Shown: positions 44,701 through 53,756 of the stretch, in pieces
Position numbering within the stretch: position 1 is the first letter of the stretch
Layout: each line of letters begins with the position of its first letter
From: Streptomyces griseochromogenes
GTDB lineage: Bacteria; Actinomycetota; Actinomycetes; Streptomycetales; Streptomycetaceae
DNA: 64,000 bases
NCBI RefSeq assembly: GCF_001542625.1
Contig: NZ_CP016279.1
Coordinates: 7,068,001-7,132,000, forward strand
Direction: 5' to 3'
Notes under the pieces: generated by a model
Seen by the model: the letters and a program-made list of their open reading frames with translations, nothing else
What the model was told of the DNA's origin: nothing
The model's database searches: none
Translations under genes and position numbers: made by a program

Positions 44701-46732
44701 CGACTACCGGCCCCAGCACGGCGACGACCGCACCCTGCACGACGCGCTGGCCGGGATCGTCGGCCTGAACGGCTGGTGGTACAGGGAGCGGTGGAGCGTG
44801 CTGCGCCAGATCCGCGCGGTGAACCACGTGCTGGCGGGCCTGCCCGCCGAGGGCAAGCCGCTGCCCGACCGGAAGTCCGGCGCTGTCGGCGACGGCTGGG
44901 TCGGCGACGAGCGGACCATCCCCGGGATCGGCATGGTGTGGCCGCCTCTCCTGGGTGTCCTGCGGGCCCTCGCCCTCCGGGCCGCCTCGCCCGCCCTGTC
45001 CGACGCCGGGCGGCAGCCGCTGCTCCTGCTGCTGGAGGCGGTCGCCGAAGGACCGCTCCCCGATACCGACGGCATCCTGCGCGAGATTGTGCTGGTCGAG
45101 CCGTACGACAAGCAGGAGCGGGCCGGTCAGGTCCTGCGCCGCGACGGCCGTACGGTGGTGATCCTCGGCTGCCAGAGCATCGACACCGAGCGGGACCGTG
45201 TGCGCTGGCTGGCGTTGGACCACGATCCGTCCGGTGCGTTCGGCGCGATCGCGCACTTCGTGCTGGAGAGCGAGGTCCGGTACGCCCCGGCGATCACCGC
45301 CGAGGATCTCGCCACCGTCCTCCGGCAGATCCGGGACAAGGGCGCCGCCCCCTGGCGGGCCGAGGCGGTCGAGGCGCTGGTGGCCGCGACCGGCGGCGGA
45401 CTGGGTCCGCTCCAGGCCACCGCGCTGGCGGCCGGCCTGCCCCGCGAGCCCGAAGCCGAGGGGCTGGCCGTCATCGGACTCAAGCCCCGGCAGAACGAGT
45501 TCGCGATCGGCCGGGTGAACGCCCTCGAACCGGGCGAGCGCAACGCCCTCCTGGCCGCCCTGCTGCCCCCGGACCCCGCCGATCTGTGGTCCTCGGGGCC
45601 CGACACGAAGGCCGTGGGCCGGATGTGGGCCGAGCGCCTCGGCTCGCTCGTCCGCGTCCCGGAGGACCTCGCCGCCGACCTGGCCGGGACGGGCGGATAC
45701 GCCGAGGAGGTGCTCAACCCGTCCCGCACCCCGTGGCTAGCCCGCACCACGGTCCTGCGGCCCGGCCAGGACGGCAACCTGGCCTGGGCCGACCCCGAGG
45801 CGGTGCCCGGCCGGCACGATCTGACGGCCGCCGTACAGGCCCTGGCCGCGCTGGCCTACGTCCTTCCGTACGGCCACCCGCTGCGGGCGTCCCTGCCCGA
45901 CGGGCTCGCCGCGCTGCGCCGCCGCATGACGGATCCGGAGCTGCTGCTCGATCTGGACGTCGAATGGACCGAGAAGGGCGGCTCGACCGCCGTCGAACTG
46001 CGCAAGGCCTACGGCCTGCCCGCGACCGGGGGCGCCGACGCGCACGGTCTCACGCGGCTCGGCGAGGCGATCGTGCTGCGTCCCTGGTACCGGGACACGG
46101 AGACCGTCCTGATCCGCCCCGCCGCGCTCACCGGCCCGGACGACGCCGTGTTCGGACTGCTGGACGGCCTGGTCGGCGGCGCGCGCGGACACGGCCTGCG
46201 CATGCTGCGCACCCTGCTCGGCGAGCAGCCGGCCCGGGCCGTCGAGGCCGGCGTGGGCACCGAGGGCCCCTCGGGATACGCGCAGGATCCGACCGTCACC
46301 GCTCCCGGCCTCGTGGCCGAGGTCGCCGCCGCGCACGGCCTGGGCGAGGACGCGGCGGCCCTCTACCTCCAGCTGCTGGCGCTGCCCGATCCGACGGACC
46401 GCAACAGCGTGCGCTGGACCGGCTGGAAGCCCGCCCGCACGAAGAAGGCCCGTGCCGAGCTGGCCGCGACGGACCTGGTCGTCGAGGCCAAGCGGCCGCG
46501 CGCCGGGCGGAGTCTGTTCCTGCCCTGCGGCTGGCGTGACCTGAAGTCGCCCGCGCTGCCGGTGGAGACCTGGAAGGAGGGCCTGTACCCGGTCCTCGAC
46601 CAGCGGCGCGCCCTGCCCCTGCTGCCGGTGCCGGAGCTGTTCGCCCGCGCCTGGGACCGCGTCCGCGCCGGGGACGCCCCGGCGTACGAGGAGCTGACCA
46701 CGCGGGCGACACGCAGGGGGCGGCGCCGATGA
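41747..46732 (+). CDS. 1661-aa protein of the MoxR-VWA-SWIM operon, unknown function
   Basis: Starting at ATG 41747, overlapping the DUF4132 stop, this very large soluble protein has no signal peptide, membrane helix or motif I can name. The first 400 residues look helical and repeat-like (EQAARVFLQQENTTYAAAFF, FAGALTVKALKEHVKDLAGR), as in TPR or HEAT scaffolds. Scattered beta segments occur from about 580 to 830 (WRKGAKQHGYWSARPAEVFE), and a late part contains GLNGWWYRERWSVLRQIRAV. Position suggests it corresponds to the non-DUF4132 bulk of YehI-type proteins, acting as scaffold or target-recognition subunit. Composition is uniform with its neighbours. Confidence 0.7.
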   Translation: MSTYDETTAAALLDAGAVLPPGSTAREDADSLTVRTYTHPALDDRQVVRLVPGTLGEAEDLALEFLGLAREPEAPEVGQVRKETLGFPAWALVNDPANGHHALALVKDVERLARQAKSRPGHAKEGFETLGERLGRAVPHFLPTFYEQAARVFLQQENTTYAAAFFGKAREAERVHALAVDEERQRAVFLEFAFAGALTVKALKEHVKDLAGRLDPAAAWAQFRQLTVERCAAGMPPYASLPQDARGLIKAAGLDRSTEECALVADLLASPAAVRAPASFWNSYRTVLPVLAERRPAVRARLLEIMPAGLGRDVEDDEFWLALLAQCGAERLLTDTDAAEEYGVDPADWLSRWAAFRKHGGSWSHRSPATLALVERMAPGLRAAGRAVDLFTARWHAGADLDLLDLCAAEGLALTVPGPGVNVFLPLTSWLKDTRTGRRDLVAVAADPRLRRLLHGAVDTVGKDSDGPTLLKTVAAHPVLSVVLREWLDEAAADFTRATGLPGARTALDRLRPFRSIASEADADAVARVAGHAVAPLLGRTLRAGILDELGWPALDEALELLDSATRKGEDNSLTVQEAWPALILARGHKAVVVGPEKVLLDHDLRLPQDLDRWQRPRFRYADGELLVMWRKGAKQHGYWSARPAEVFELGGEQLPSYWSGNEDHTPSIPLSGGGRATGGRTLHAGDTVLPPSRALIGDGTTLWRQGRQGRETVWLEYDPATGTHDRASLPALLRSGIREDASLHPGRCEVLPLQPGLEHSPFGTDGTVLGRWVRMEGQGDQARRTAGTPDGRTVSVAASDGRALMVPLGALRLPGGAEPVAVQTHRQVVLFAAEDTSPGGELGSVTPGGDRGSDFAAGTRLVPPLAFWHALRPRDERGSAVLRALTDERAAEVLRVTALALEGRRQALADAGSDEAAKAAVPSADHVSLGAVALALPGCTDGGLLTGIASLVRMALRVTESATAFATPPQERPRVPRRNEEMFADYRPQHGDDRTLHDALAGIVGLNGWWYRERWSVLRQIRAVNHVLAGLPAEGKPLPDRKSGAVGDGWVGDERTIPGIGMVWPPLLGVLRALALRAASPALSDAGRQPLLLLLEAVAEGPLPDTDGILREIVLVEPYDKQERAGQVLRRDGRTVVILGCQSIDTERDRVRWLALDHDPSGAFGAIAHFVLESEVRYAPAITAEDLATVLRQIRDKGAAPWRAEAVEALVAATGGGLGPLQATALAAGLPREPEAEGLAVIGLKPRQNEFAIGRVNALEPGERNALLAALLPPDPADLWSSGPDTKAVGRMWAERLGSLVRVPEDLAADLAGTGGYAEEVLNPSRTPWLARTTVLRPGQDGNLAWADPEAVPGRHDLTAAVQALAALAYVLPYGHPLRASLPDGLAALRRRMTDPELLLDLDVEWTEKGGSTAVELRKAYGLPATGGADAHGLTRLGEAIVLRPWYRDTETVLIRPAALTGPDDAVFGLLDGLVGGARGHGLRMLRTLLGEQPARAVEAGVGTEGPSGYAQDPTVTAPGLVAEVAAAHGLGEDAAALYLQLLALPDPTDRNSVRWTGWKPARTKKARAELAATDLVVEAKRPRAGRSLFLPCGWRDLKSPALPVETWKEGLYPVLDQRRALPLLPVPELFARAWDRVRAGDAPAYEELTTRATRRGRRR

Positions 46733-46781
46733 CCCTCCGCACGGCAACCACCACTCGCACCACCCGGAAGGGCACCAGCCG

Positions 46782-47951
46782 ATGACCACCGTCCTCGTTC
46801 CCGACACGACCCGTCAGATCGTCCCGCCCGAGGACCGTTACGCCACCGAGCTGGCCTTCCTCGCCGCGTACGACGGCGGTCCGCGTCCGCCCGCCTGGCG
46901 GCTCACGCCCCGGGCCGTCGTCACGTTCGTCATGGGCAGCGGCGGGCAGGCACTGCGGCTGCCCGAGGACGCCGAGGTGCCCGGCACGGTGCCGCGGCGC
47001 CTGGTGGTGGAGGGCAAGTTCGTCGGCGACCGGGCGCTGGTCGAGCGGTGCGTGGTCACGCTCGCCGGTGAGCGGGGCCTGCTGCTCGTCGGCGAGCCGG
47101 GCACCGCCAAGTCGATGCTGTCCGAGCTGCTGTCGGCCGCCGTGTGCGGGACCAGCGGTCTGGTCGTGCAGGGCACGGCCGGTACGACCGAGGACCAGCT
47201 CAAGTACGGCTGGAACTATGCCCTGTTGCTCGCGCAGGGGCCCAGCCGGAAGGCGCTGGTGCCGTCGCCGGTGCTGACCGCGATGTCCCGGGGCGCGATC
47301 GCCCGGATCGAGGAGGTCACCCGCTGTCTGCCGGAAGTGCAGGACGCCCTGGTGTCGCTGCTGTCGGAGCGGCGCATCGCCGTACCCGAACTGGCGGGCG
47401 GCGAGGACGCGCTGGCGCACGCGGTGCCCGGGTTCAATCTCATCGCCACCGCCAACCTGCGGGACAAGGGCGTCTCGGAGATGTCCGCGGCGCTCAAGCG
47501 CCGCTTCAACTTCGAGACCGTGGGCCCCATTCCGGACCTCGACGCCGAGACCGCGCTGGTGCGCGGCCAGGCCAGGGCGTCGGTGGAGCGGGCCGGGGCG
47601 CCCTTCCAGGTCGACGACGCCGTCCTGGAGGCCCTGGTCACCGCGTTCCGGGACCTGCGGGAGGGGCGCTCGGCGGAGGGCTGGGAGGTGGAGCGGCCGT
47701 CCACGGTGATGAGCACCGCGGAGGCCGTGTCCGTCGCCGGCGCGCTGGGGCTGGCCGCGGCTTACTTCCCCGGTGACCGCGACGTCCTCGACCTGCTCCC
47801 GGGCCATCTCCTCGGTGTCGTGCGCAAGGACGACCCGGCCGACGCGGCCCGGCTGCGCGGCTACTGGGACGGTCCCGTCCGGCGCCGCGCCGAGCAGGGC
47901 TCCGCCACCTGGCGGACCCTGTGGGACCTGCGCACGGTCCTGGAGGGCTGA
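46782..47951 (+). CDS. MoxR-type AAA+ ATPase (YehL-like)
   Basis: In this 389-aa protein, Walker A is GEPGTAKSML at about 104. The Walker B segment reads AIARIEEVTRCLPEVQDALV, with Glu in place of the usual first Asp, followed by LLSERRIAVPE. Sensor 1 is FNLIATANLRDKGVSEMS and the arginine finger region is AALKRRFNFET. MoxR ATPases work with VWA-domain proteins as metal-dependent chaperones, and this operon supplies one directly downstream. The gene starts 49 bases after the 1661-aa gene, the only sizeable gap in the operon. Confidence 0.88.
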   Translation: MTTVLVPDTTRQIVPPEDRYATELAFLAAYDGGPRPPAWRLTPRAVVTFVMGSGGQALRLPEDAEVPGTVPRRLVVEGKFVGDRALVERCVVTLAGERGLLLVGEPGTAKSMLSELLSAAVCGTSGLVVQGTAGTTEDQLKYGWNYALLLAQGPSRKALVPSPVLTAMSRGAIARIEEVTRCLPEVQDALVSLLSERRIAVPELAGGEDALAHAVPGFNLIATANLRDKGVSEMSAALKRRFNFETVGPIPDLDAETALVRGQARASVERAGAPFQVDDAVLEALVTAFRDLREGRSAEGWEVERPSTVMSTAEAVSVAGALGLAAAYFPGDRDVLDLLPGHLLGVVRKDDPADAARLRGYWDGPVRRRAEQGSATWRTLWDLRTVLEG

Positions 47952-47956
47952 CGGCC

Positions 47957-50900
47957 GTGCCCCACGCTTCTCCCGAGGCGGCCGTCGCGGCCCTCACCGA
48001 CCCGGCGGCGCCCTTCCTGATCGGTGTACGGCACCACGCGCCCTCCCTGGCCGCAGCCGTGCCGGCGCTGCTGGCCGCGGCGAAGCCCGACGTCCTGCTC
48101 GTCGAACTCCCCGCAGAACTGCAGGACTGGCTGCCCTGGCTCGCCCACGAGGAGACCCGCGCACCGGTCGCCCTCGCCGCCGCACCCGGTGACGGGGGCG
48201 GCGGGCCGGCGTTCTATCCCTTCGCGGACTTCTCCCCGGAACTGGCGGCGGTGCGGTGGGCGGCACGGCACGGCGTACCGGTCATCGCCTGCGATCTGCC
48301 GCTCGCGGACCGGGCGTGGAGCGGCGCGCACCCCGCCGGCGCGTCCGACACCGATGGGGAAGGCGGCCCGGAGCCGGTCGGACAGACGCCTGCCGGCCCG
48401 CAGGGCACTGGTCCGGGAGGCGGCTGCGCACCGGGCGGACAGACATCGCCCGACGCACCCGGCACCTGCTCAGAACACAACAGCGCACCAGACGAACAGA
48501 CACCGCCCAACGCACCCGGCACCAGCCCGGCACGCGGCAGCGCGCCAGGCGGACAGGCATCGGCCGGCGGCGCACCCGGCACCGGCCCAGGACGCGGTGG
48601 CGCGTCTGGCGGACGAGGGCCGACCGGTGCGCCCGGCACCGGCCCGGGACGCGACCGTGCGCGGGAGGAGGGCGGCGGCGCGGGGGCGGCGCCGGACGGT
48701 ACCGCCGTCGCCGGTCTCGCCGGCGCGCTCCGTTCACGCCTCACCGGCCGGCCCGGTGACGACCTCTGGGACCGGCTGGTCGAGGCCACCGCCCCGGGCT
48801 CGTCGCCGGAGGCCCTTCGGCGGGCCGCGCTGCTCACGGGGTGGGCGCTGCGCGAGGACGCGGCGGGCTCGCGCGGGGTGCCGGAGCCGGACCTGCGCCG
48901 GGAGGGATGGATGCGCTCGTGTCTGGCCGCGGCCACGGCGAACGGCGAGCGTGCCGCCGTGGTGGTGGGCGCCTTCCACGCTCCGGCGCTGCTGGCCCCG
49001 GCCGACGGCGACCACGACCGGCCCGTCCCGGCGGCCTCGACGTGGACCACCTCCCTGATCCCCTACACCTACGCGCTCCTCGACGAGCGCTCCGGATACC
49101 CCGCCGGTATCCGGGACCCCGAGTGGCAGCACAGGGTGCTGGAGGCCGCCGGTGACCCGGCCGCGCTGGAGGACGCGCTGACCGGGACGGCCGTGCGGGT
49201 GTGCGCCGAGCTGCGCGCGCTGGGCCACCCCTCAGGGCCCGCCGACGCGCGGGAGATCGTGCGGGTCGCCGGTGATCTGGCCCGGCTGCGGGGCCTGCCC
49301 GCGGCGGGCCGGGGCGAACTGGCCGAGGCCGTGCAGACGGTGCTCGCGCAGGGCGAGCCGTACGGGCGGGGGCGGGCCGTGGCGCGGGCGATGGAGAAGG
49401 TGCTCGTCGGCAGCCGCGCCGGGCGTCCGGCGCCCCAGGCTCCGCGCAGCGGGCTCGCTCCGGCGGTCGAGGCCGAACTCGCCGCGCTCGGCCTTCCGGG
49501 ACCGGCGGACTCCGGGCCCGGCACGGCCCGCGACCTGCGCCTCGACCCGCTCCGCTCCGACCTGGACCGCCGCCGCGAACTCCTGCTGCGCCGTCTGACG
49601 GTCTGCGCGGTGCCGTACGCGGAGCCCAAGCAGGTCACCGGCGCGGGCGGCGCCGAGGCGCTGACGTCCCGCTGGGAGGTGCGCTGGACGCCCGCCACGG
49701 CGGCCATGCTGACCGCGGCCGGTGTCCGCGGGGTCACCCCCGCCCAGGCCGCCGAGGGCCTGCTGCGCGAGCGGCGGCGCACCGAGCTGGACGCGGGCGG
49801 GACCACCGGGGCGCAGGCCCTGCTCGGGCTGGAGCAGGCGGCGGAGTGCGGGCTCCCGGGTCTCACGGACGAGCGGCTCGCGGAGGTCGCCGAGGTGCTG
49901 CCGGACTCCGGCACGCTCCCCGAACTCCTCGCCGGGCTCGCCCTGTCGGACCGCCTGCGCGCCGGTCACATCGCCGGGCTGTCGGCCGAGGACGACCGTA
50001 CGGCACGGGCCGCCGCCGTGGCCGAGCTGCTCACCGCGGCCGCCGTGCGCCAGGTCGACGGCCTCACCGGTTCCGAGGACCCGGCCGACGCCCGCGCCCT
50101 GCTGGAACTGGCCCACCGGGCCGACCTGTTGGGGGGAATCCGGCTCACCGACGCGCTCGCCCGGCTGGCCGCCGACGGTTCCCCGTTGATGCGCGGCGCC
50201 GCCGGAGCGGTCCGTGTGCTGCTCGGGCACGAGGATCCGCGGGGCTTCGGTGACCGGGTGGCGTCCTGGGTCGACGGGGCCTGCGACCCCGAGTCCCGCT
50301 CGGCGCTCGTCGCGCGGCTCACCGGACTGCTCACCGCCGCCGGGCAGTTGCTGGAGTCGGCGGCGCCCGCGCTGGAGCCGCTGCTGGGCCGGGTCTCGCA
50401 GCTGTCCGACCGGGACTTCCTGGACCGGCTGCCCGCACTGCGGGGCGGCTTCGACACACTCAGCCCGGCCGCGCGCGACCGGCTCCTGTCCACCGTCGAG
50501 GAGCGCCTGGACGAGCGTCGTCCGGCCGCCACCGCCGCCGTCGACCCGCTCGCCCTGGCCATGTGGACCCGGGCCGACCTCGCCGCCCGCGAGGCCCTGG
50601 ACACCTGGGGACTGCTTCCACCACCCAGGCGGCCGGGGTCGCCCACCGCGACCGCCGACGGCCCGGGCGACCCCGTCTCCGGCGAGGACCACCGCCTCGC
50701 ACCGGCCGACCGCTGGCGTCTCGTACTGGGCCGCCGAAGCGACCGGCTTCCCACGTCCGCCCGCCCCTTGGCGACGGCGCTGGACGAGCTGTACGGAAGC
50801 GGACGCGGCGAGGGGTGCCGGGGCGACCTCAGCGGACCGGGGAGCCGCGCCGGACGGGAGGCGCCGTATCCCGGGGTGCGGGAGTGGTCCGAGGAACTGG

Positions 50901-51799
50901 TGGCGCTGTTCGGGCCGGGCATCCGGGAGGAGGTGCTGGCGGCGGCCGCGGCGGCGGGCCGTACGGACGTGTTCGCGGAGCTCGACCCGGACACCGTACG
51001 GCCCTCCGTCGATCTGCTCCGTTCGGTGCTGCGGCACTCGGGCGGACTGCCGGAGGCCCGGCTGGCCATGCTGCGGCCACTGGTCCGGCGCCTGGTCGAC
51101 GCGCTGACCAGGCAGCTGGCCACGCGGTTGCGTCCGGCCCTGCACGGCACCGCGCTGCCGCGCCCCGGCCGGCGCCCGGGCGGCGGCCTCGATCTGCCGC
51201 GCACACTGCGGGCCAACCTGGCGACCACGCGCCGCGCCCCGGACGGCACGGTCCAGGTCATCCCCGAGCACCCCGTCTTCCGCACCCGGGCCCGAAAGGC
51301 CGCCGACTGGCGGCTGATCCTGGTCACCGACGTCTCGGGGTCCATGGAGGCGTCCACCGTCTGGGCGGCGATCACGGCCTCCGTGCTGGCCGGGGTGCCC
51401 ACCCTGTCCACGCACTTCCTGGCCTTCTCCACCGAGGTCATCGACCTGACCGACCATGTCGAGGACCCGCTGTCGCTGCTGCTGGAGGTCAGCGTGGGCG
51501 GCGGCACCCACATCGCGGCCGGGCTGCGGCACGCGCGGGAACTGGTCACCGTGCCCTCGCGCACACTCGTCGTGGTCGTCAGCGACTTCGAGGAAAGCTG
51601 TCCGCTCGGCGGACTGCTCGCCGAGGTCCGCGCTCTGGTCGGCTCCGGCTGCCAGGTCCTCGGGTGCGCGAGCCTGGACGACTCCGGACGGCCCAGGTAC
51701 TCCACCGGGGTCGCGAGCCAGTTGGTCGCCGCGGGGATGCCGGTCGCCGCCCTCAGTCCGCTCGAACTCGCCCGCTGGGTAGGAGAGAAGATCGCATGA
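47957..51799 (+). CDS. DUF5682-VWA fusion protein (YehM + YehP-like)
   Basis: This 1280-aa protein starts at GTG 47957, five bases after the ATPase gene. Residues 1-800 match DUF5682 (FLIGVRHHAPSLAAAVPALL, LLVELPAELQDWLPWL, VVGAFHAPALL). The C-terminal 180 residues are a VWA domain with an intact MIDAS: LVTDVSGSMEAS at about 1126, GGGTH and VVSDFEE. In E. coli these are two proteins, YehM and YehP; here one uninterrupted frame joins them. A Gly/Pro/Ala linker of five 19-residue repeats lies inside the DUF5682 part at about 142-235. VWA domains are the usual partner of MoxR ATPases. Confidence 0.85.
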   Translation: MPHASPEAAVAALTDPAAPFLIGVRHHAPSLAAAVPALLAAAKPDVLLVELPAELQDWLPWLAHEETRAPVALAAAPGDGGGGPAFYPFADFSPELAAVRWAARHGVPVIACDLPLADRAWSGAHPAGASDTDGEGGPEPVGQTPAGPQGTGPGGGCAPGGQTSPDAPGTCSEHNSAPDEQTPPNAPGTSPARGSAPGGQASAGGAPGTGPGRGGASGGRGPTGAPGTGPGRDRAREEGGGAGAAPDGTAVAGLAGALRSRLTGRPGDDLWDRLVEATAPGSSPEALRRAALLTGWALREDAAGSRGVPEPDLRREGWMRSCLAAATANGERAAVVVGAFHAPALLAPADGDHDRPVPAASTWTTSLIPYTYALLDERSGYPAGIRDPEWQHRVLEAAGDPAALEDALTGTAVRVCAELRALGHPSGPADAREIVRVAGDLARLRGLPAAGRGELAEAVQTVLAQGEPYGRGRAVARAMEKVLVGSRAGRPAPQAPRSGLAPAVEAELAALGLPGPADSGPGTARDLRLDPLRSDLDRRRELLLRRLTVCAVPYAEPKQVTGAGGAEALTSRWEVRWTPATAAMLTAAGVRGVTPAQAAEGLLRERRRTELDAGGTTGAQALLGLEQAAECGLPGLTDERLAEVAEVLPDSGTLPELLAGLALSDRLRAGHIAGLSAEDDRTARAAAVAELLTAAAVRQVDGLTGSEDPADARALLELAHRADLLGGIRLTDALARLAADGSPLMRGAAGAVRVLLGHEDPRGFGDRVASWVDGACDPESRSALVARLTGLLTAAGQLLESAAPALEPLLGRVSQLSDRDFLDRLPALRGGFDTLSPAARDRLLSTVEERLDERRPAATAAVDPLALAMWTRADLAAREALDTWGLLPPPRRPGSPTATADGPGDPVSGEDHRLAPADRWRLVLGRRSDRLPTSARPLATALDELYGSGRGEGCRGDLSGPGSRAGREAPYPGVREWSEELVALFGPGIREEVLAAAAAAGRTDVFAELDPDTVRPSVDLLRSVLRHSGGLPEARLAMLRPLVRRLVDALTRQLATRLRPALHGTALPRPGRRPGGGLDLPRTLRANLATTRRAPDGTVQVIPEHPVFRTRARKAADWRLILVTDVSGSMEASTVWAAITASVLAGVPTLSTHFLAFSTEVIDLTDHVEDPLSLLLEVSVGGGTHIAAGLRHARELVTVPSRTLVVVVSDFEESCPLGGLLAEVRALVGSGCQVLGCASLDDSGRPRYSTGVASQLVAAGMPVAALSPLELARWVGEKIA
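48380..48660 (+). repeat. 57-bp tandem repeats inside the DUF5682 coding region
   Basis: About five units beginning at 48380, 48437, 48494, 48551 and 48611 start with variants of ggacagaca-cg and share cgcacccggcacc in the middle. Units one to three are 57 bases, the fourth 60, so reading frame is kept. They encode a disordered Gly/Pro/Ala/Thr linker and look like a replication-slippage minisatellite. Confidence 0.8.
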
Positions 51800-53559
51800 G
51801 CGAGGACCTGGAGAGCGAGAAGCGGGTGAGCACGGCGCTGCCCCCGGTCGCGCCGTCCGTGACCGCCGAACTCGTCGCGGCCCTCTCGCCCCGGCTGCGC
51901 AAGCGGCTCGACGCGGGCGTCGCCAAGCTGGCCGACCGCCCGGCCGTCCGCGACGGCGACACCGTGCGGATCGCCGTCGACGACAGCACCCACGTCGAAC
52001 TGCACGCCCCCGGCGGCTCGGTGACCAGCGCGGACGCCGTCCGCTGCGGCTGTCTGCTGGCCCCGGACTGTCTGCACCGCGCCGCGGCGGCCTCGGCGGC
52101 ACCGATCGCGGAACCGGCTGCGGAACCGGCCACGGCGACCCGGTCCGAGGACGCGGTCGCAGGTGAAGCGCCGCAGCCGGACCCGGAGCGGCCCGAGCGG
52201 GCCACCCCCGAGCAGTGCGCCGCCGCCCGTGCCCTGCACACCGCCGCGGCCGCCGTGCTCGAAGCCGGTACGGACGGTTCCGGGGCGGTGCTGCAGGCGG
52301 AGCTGCTGCGCGCCGCGCACACCGCGCGGCTCGCGGGGCTCCCCCGGGCCGCCGCCACGTCCGTCTCCGTGGTCACCGCGGTGCGCGCGGCCCGCTCGGC
52401 CGACCCGGCGTACCGCCTCACCGACCTCGTCGGCACGCTCCGCGACGCCCTGTCGGCGGCCCACCGGATCCCGCACGCCGAAGGCCCGGAACTGACCGAG
52501 TTGCGCGGCACGGTACGGCAGCCGTACCGCCCCGACGGCTCGCTGCGGCTGTACGGCCTCTTCTCCGAGCCGGTGCTCACGGCGAGCGGGTACGCGGGCG
52601 CCGTCACCTGGACCGCCGATACCGAGGGCCGCCTGTACCAGGTGTCGGACGTGGCTCCGGGCGGCGCCGGGCGGGCCGTGGGCGCGGCCGACCGGGCCGT
52701 GCGGGTCGGGGACACGGCGCTGACCCACCGCGAGCTGTCCCGGGCCGGGCTCGCCGTGTCGGGTGCCACGGTGTCCCCGACGGGGCGGCTGGGCGCGGGC
52801 GCGGGAGTACGGGCGGTCCGCGCGTCCGGCGCCGACTGGCGCGCGGAGCCCCTGGACCGGCTCTGGACGGTACCGGCGGCCGAACAGGTGGCCCGCGCCC
52901 TGAGCGGCGGTGCAGACCTGCTCTTCCTGGAGGTCGCCCTCGTCGGCACGGTCCGTGAGGCGGCGGGGGACTGCCTCCTGGCCGACTGTGCGCGCCTCAC
53001 CCTGCGGCTGACCGCCGCCCACGACCACCCGGCGCTCCCCCACCGGGACAACCTGCGCCTGCTGGCCGCCGCCCGGGGCAGCCGGCTCCGGATCGTCGCG
53101 CGGCTCACCCCGGCCCCGCACCCCCGGGCCGTGCTCCTGGCGTGCGAGCACCCCACCCTCCCCGGCACCCGCGTCGACACCGGCCTGGACCGGCTGCTCC
53201 GCGCCGACCTGCCCACCGCGCCCGCCTCCCCCGCGCCCCGGGCCGATGTGCCCACGCCCGAGGAGGCTCCCGTGCACCTGCTGAGTCGCCGGGTGCGGCA
53301 GGCGGCCTCGGGCGGCCGGCTCGCGCTGTCCTTCCCCGGGAGCACCGCTGCCGATGTCCGGCGGCTGGGCCGCCACGGTCTCGCGACGGCGGGTGACCTG
53401 CTGGACGAACTGCACGCGGCCGCGGCGGAGCGCTCACGCGATGTCTTCGGCCGTCTGCTCCCGGCGGACCCGGACCGGTTCGCCCGGGCCTGGCTGGCCG
53501 CGGCCCGCTACGCCGACCAGGTGGACCGCGCGCTGTGCGCCGCGGCCTGGGGCGCCTGA
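51796..53559 (+). CDS. SWIM zinc-finger protein (YehQ-like)
   Basis: This 587-aa protein starts at ATG 51796, overlapping the VWA stop (ATGA). Residues 84-95 read RCGCLLAPDCLH, the C-x-C..C-x-H pattern of SWIM zinc fingers, which bind DNA or proteins. The remainder has an Ala-rich linker and then a beta-rich part (YGLFSEPVLTASGYAGAVTW, RIVARLTPAPHPRAVLLACE) with no motif I can name. It closes the operon; a 12-bp hairpin lies 138 bases downstream. It probably recognises the substrate or nucleic acid of the MoxR-VWA machine. Confidence 0.82.
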   Translation: MSEDLESEKRVSTALPPVAPSVTAELVAALSPRLRKRLDAGVAKLADRPAVRDGDTVRIAVDDSTHVELHAPGGSVTSADAVRCGCLLAPDCLHRAAAASAAPIAEPAAEPATATRSEDAVAGEAPQPDPERPERATPEQCAAARALHTAAAAVLEAGTDGSGAVLQAELLRAAHTARLAGLPRAAATSVSVVTAVRAARSADPAYRLTDLVGTLRDALSAAHRIPHAEGPELTELRGTVRQPYRPDGSLRLYGLFSEPVLTASGYAGAVTWTADTEGRLYQVSDVAPGGAGRAVGAADRAVRVGDTALTHRELSRAGLAVSGATVSPTGRLGAGAGVRAVRASGADWRAEPLDRLWTVPAAEQVARALSGGADLLFLEVALVGTVREAAGDCLLADCARLTLRLTAAHDHPALPHRDNLRLLAAARGSRLRIVARLTPAPHPRAVLLACEHPTLPGTRVDTGLDRLLRADLPTAPASPAPRADVPTPEEAPVHLLSRRVRQAASGGRLALSFPGSTAADVRRLGRHGLATAGDLLDELHAAAAERSRDVFGRLLPADPDRFARAWLAAARYADQVDRALCAAAWGA

Positions 53560-53696
53560 GGCGTCCAGGGACGCGGAACCGCAATCCAAAAGGGCTCCAC
53601 CGGCGTACCCAAGAGGAGAGCCGCAGCCCCCGGGGGTACGCCCCGGACGGCTGTCCCGCCGCCCGCGACCGCGACGCCGCTCCCTCGCGGCTGCGG

Positions 53697-53735
53697 CTGT
53701 CCCTCGCGTGCCGCTGTGAGGTGCGCGAGGGACAG
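53697..53735 (+). promoter_or_regulatory. perfect 12-bp hairpin just upstream of the His-Gly-Phe protein gene
   Basis: ctgtccctcgcg (53697-53708) and cgcgagggacag (53724-53735) form a perfect 12-bp dyad with a 15-base loop, ending 21 bases before the ATG at 53757. It could be an operator, a leader hairpin controlling translation, or the terminator of the preceding operon. It has no T-tract, which argues against simple termination. Confidence 0.5.
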
Positions 53736-53756
53736 GAAAGGAAGGGTGCATCCATC

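Noticed and set aside
41657..45256. Long minus-strand open frame of 1199 codons opposite the 1661-aa gene
   Set aside because: Shadow frame; Gly/Gln/Arg-rich without motifs; the plus-strand gene is coupled to its neighbours.
48380..48660. Tandem repeats as a CRISPR array
   Set aside because: Units are adjacent and degenerate with no unique spacers, keep reading frame, and lie inside a gene; no cas genes in the window.
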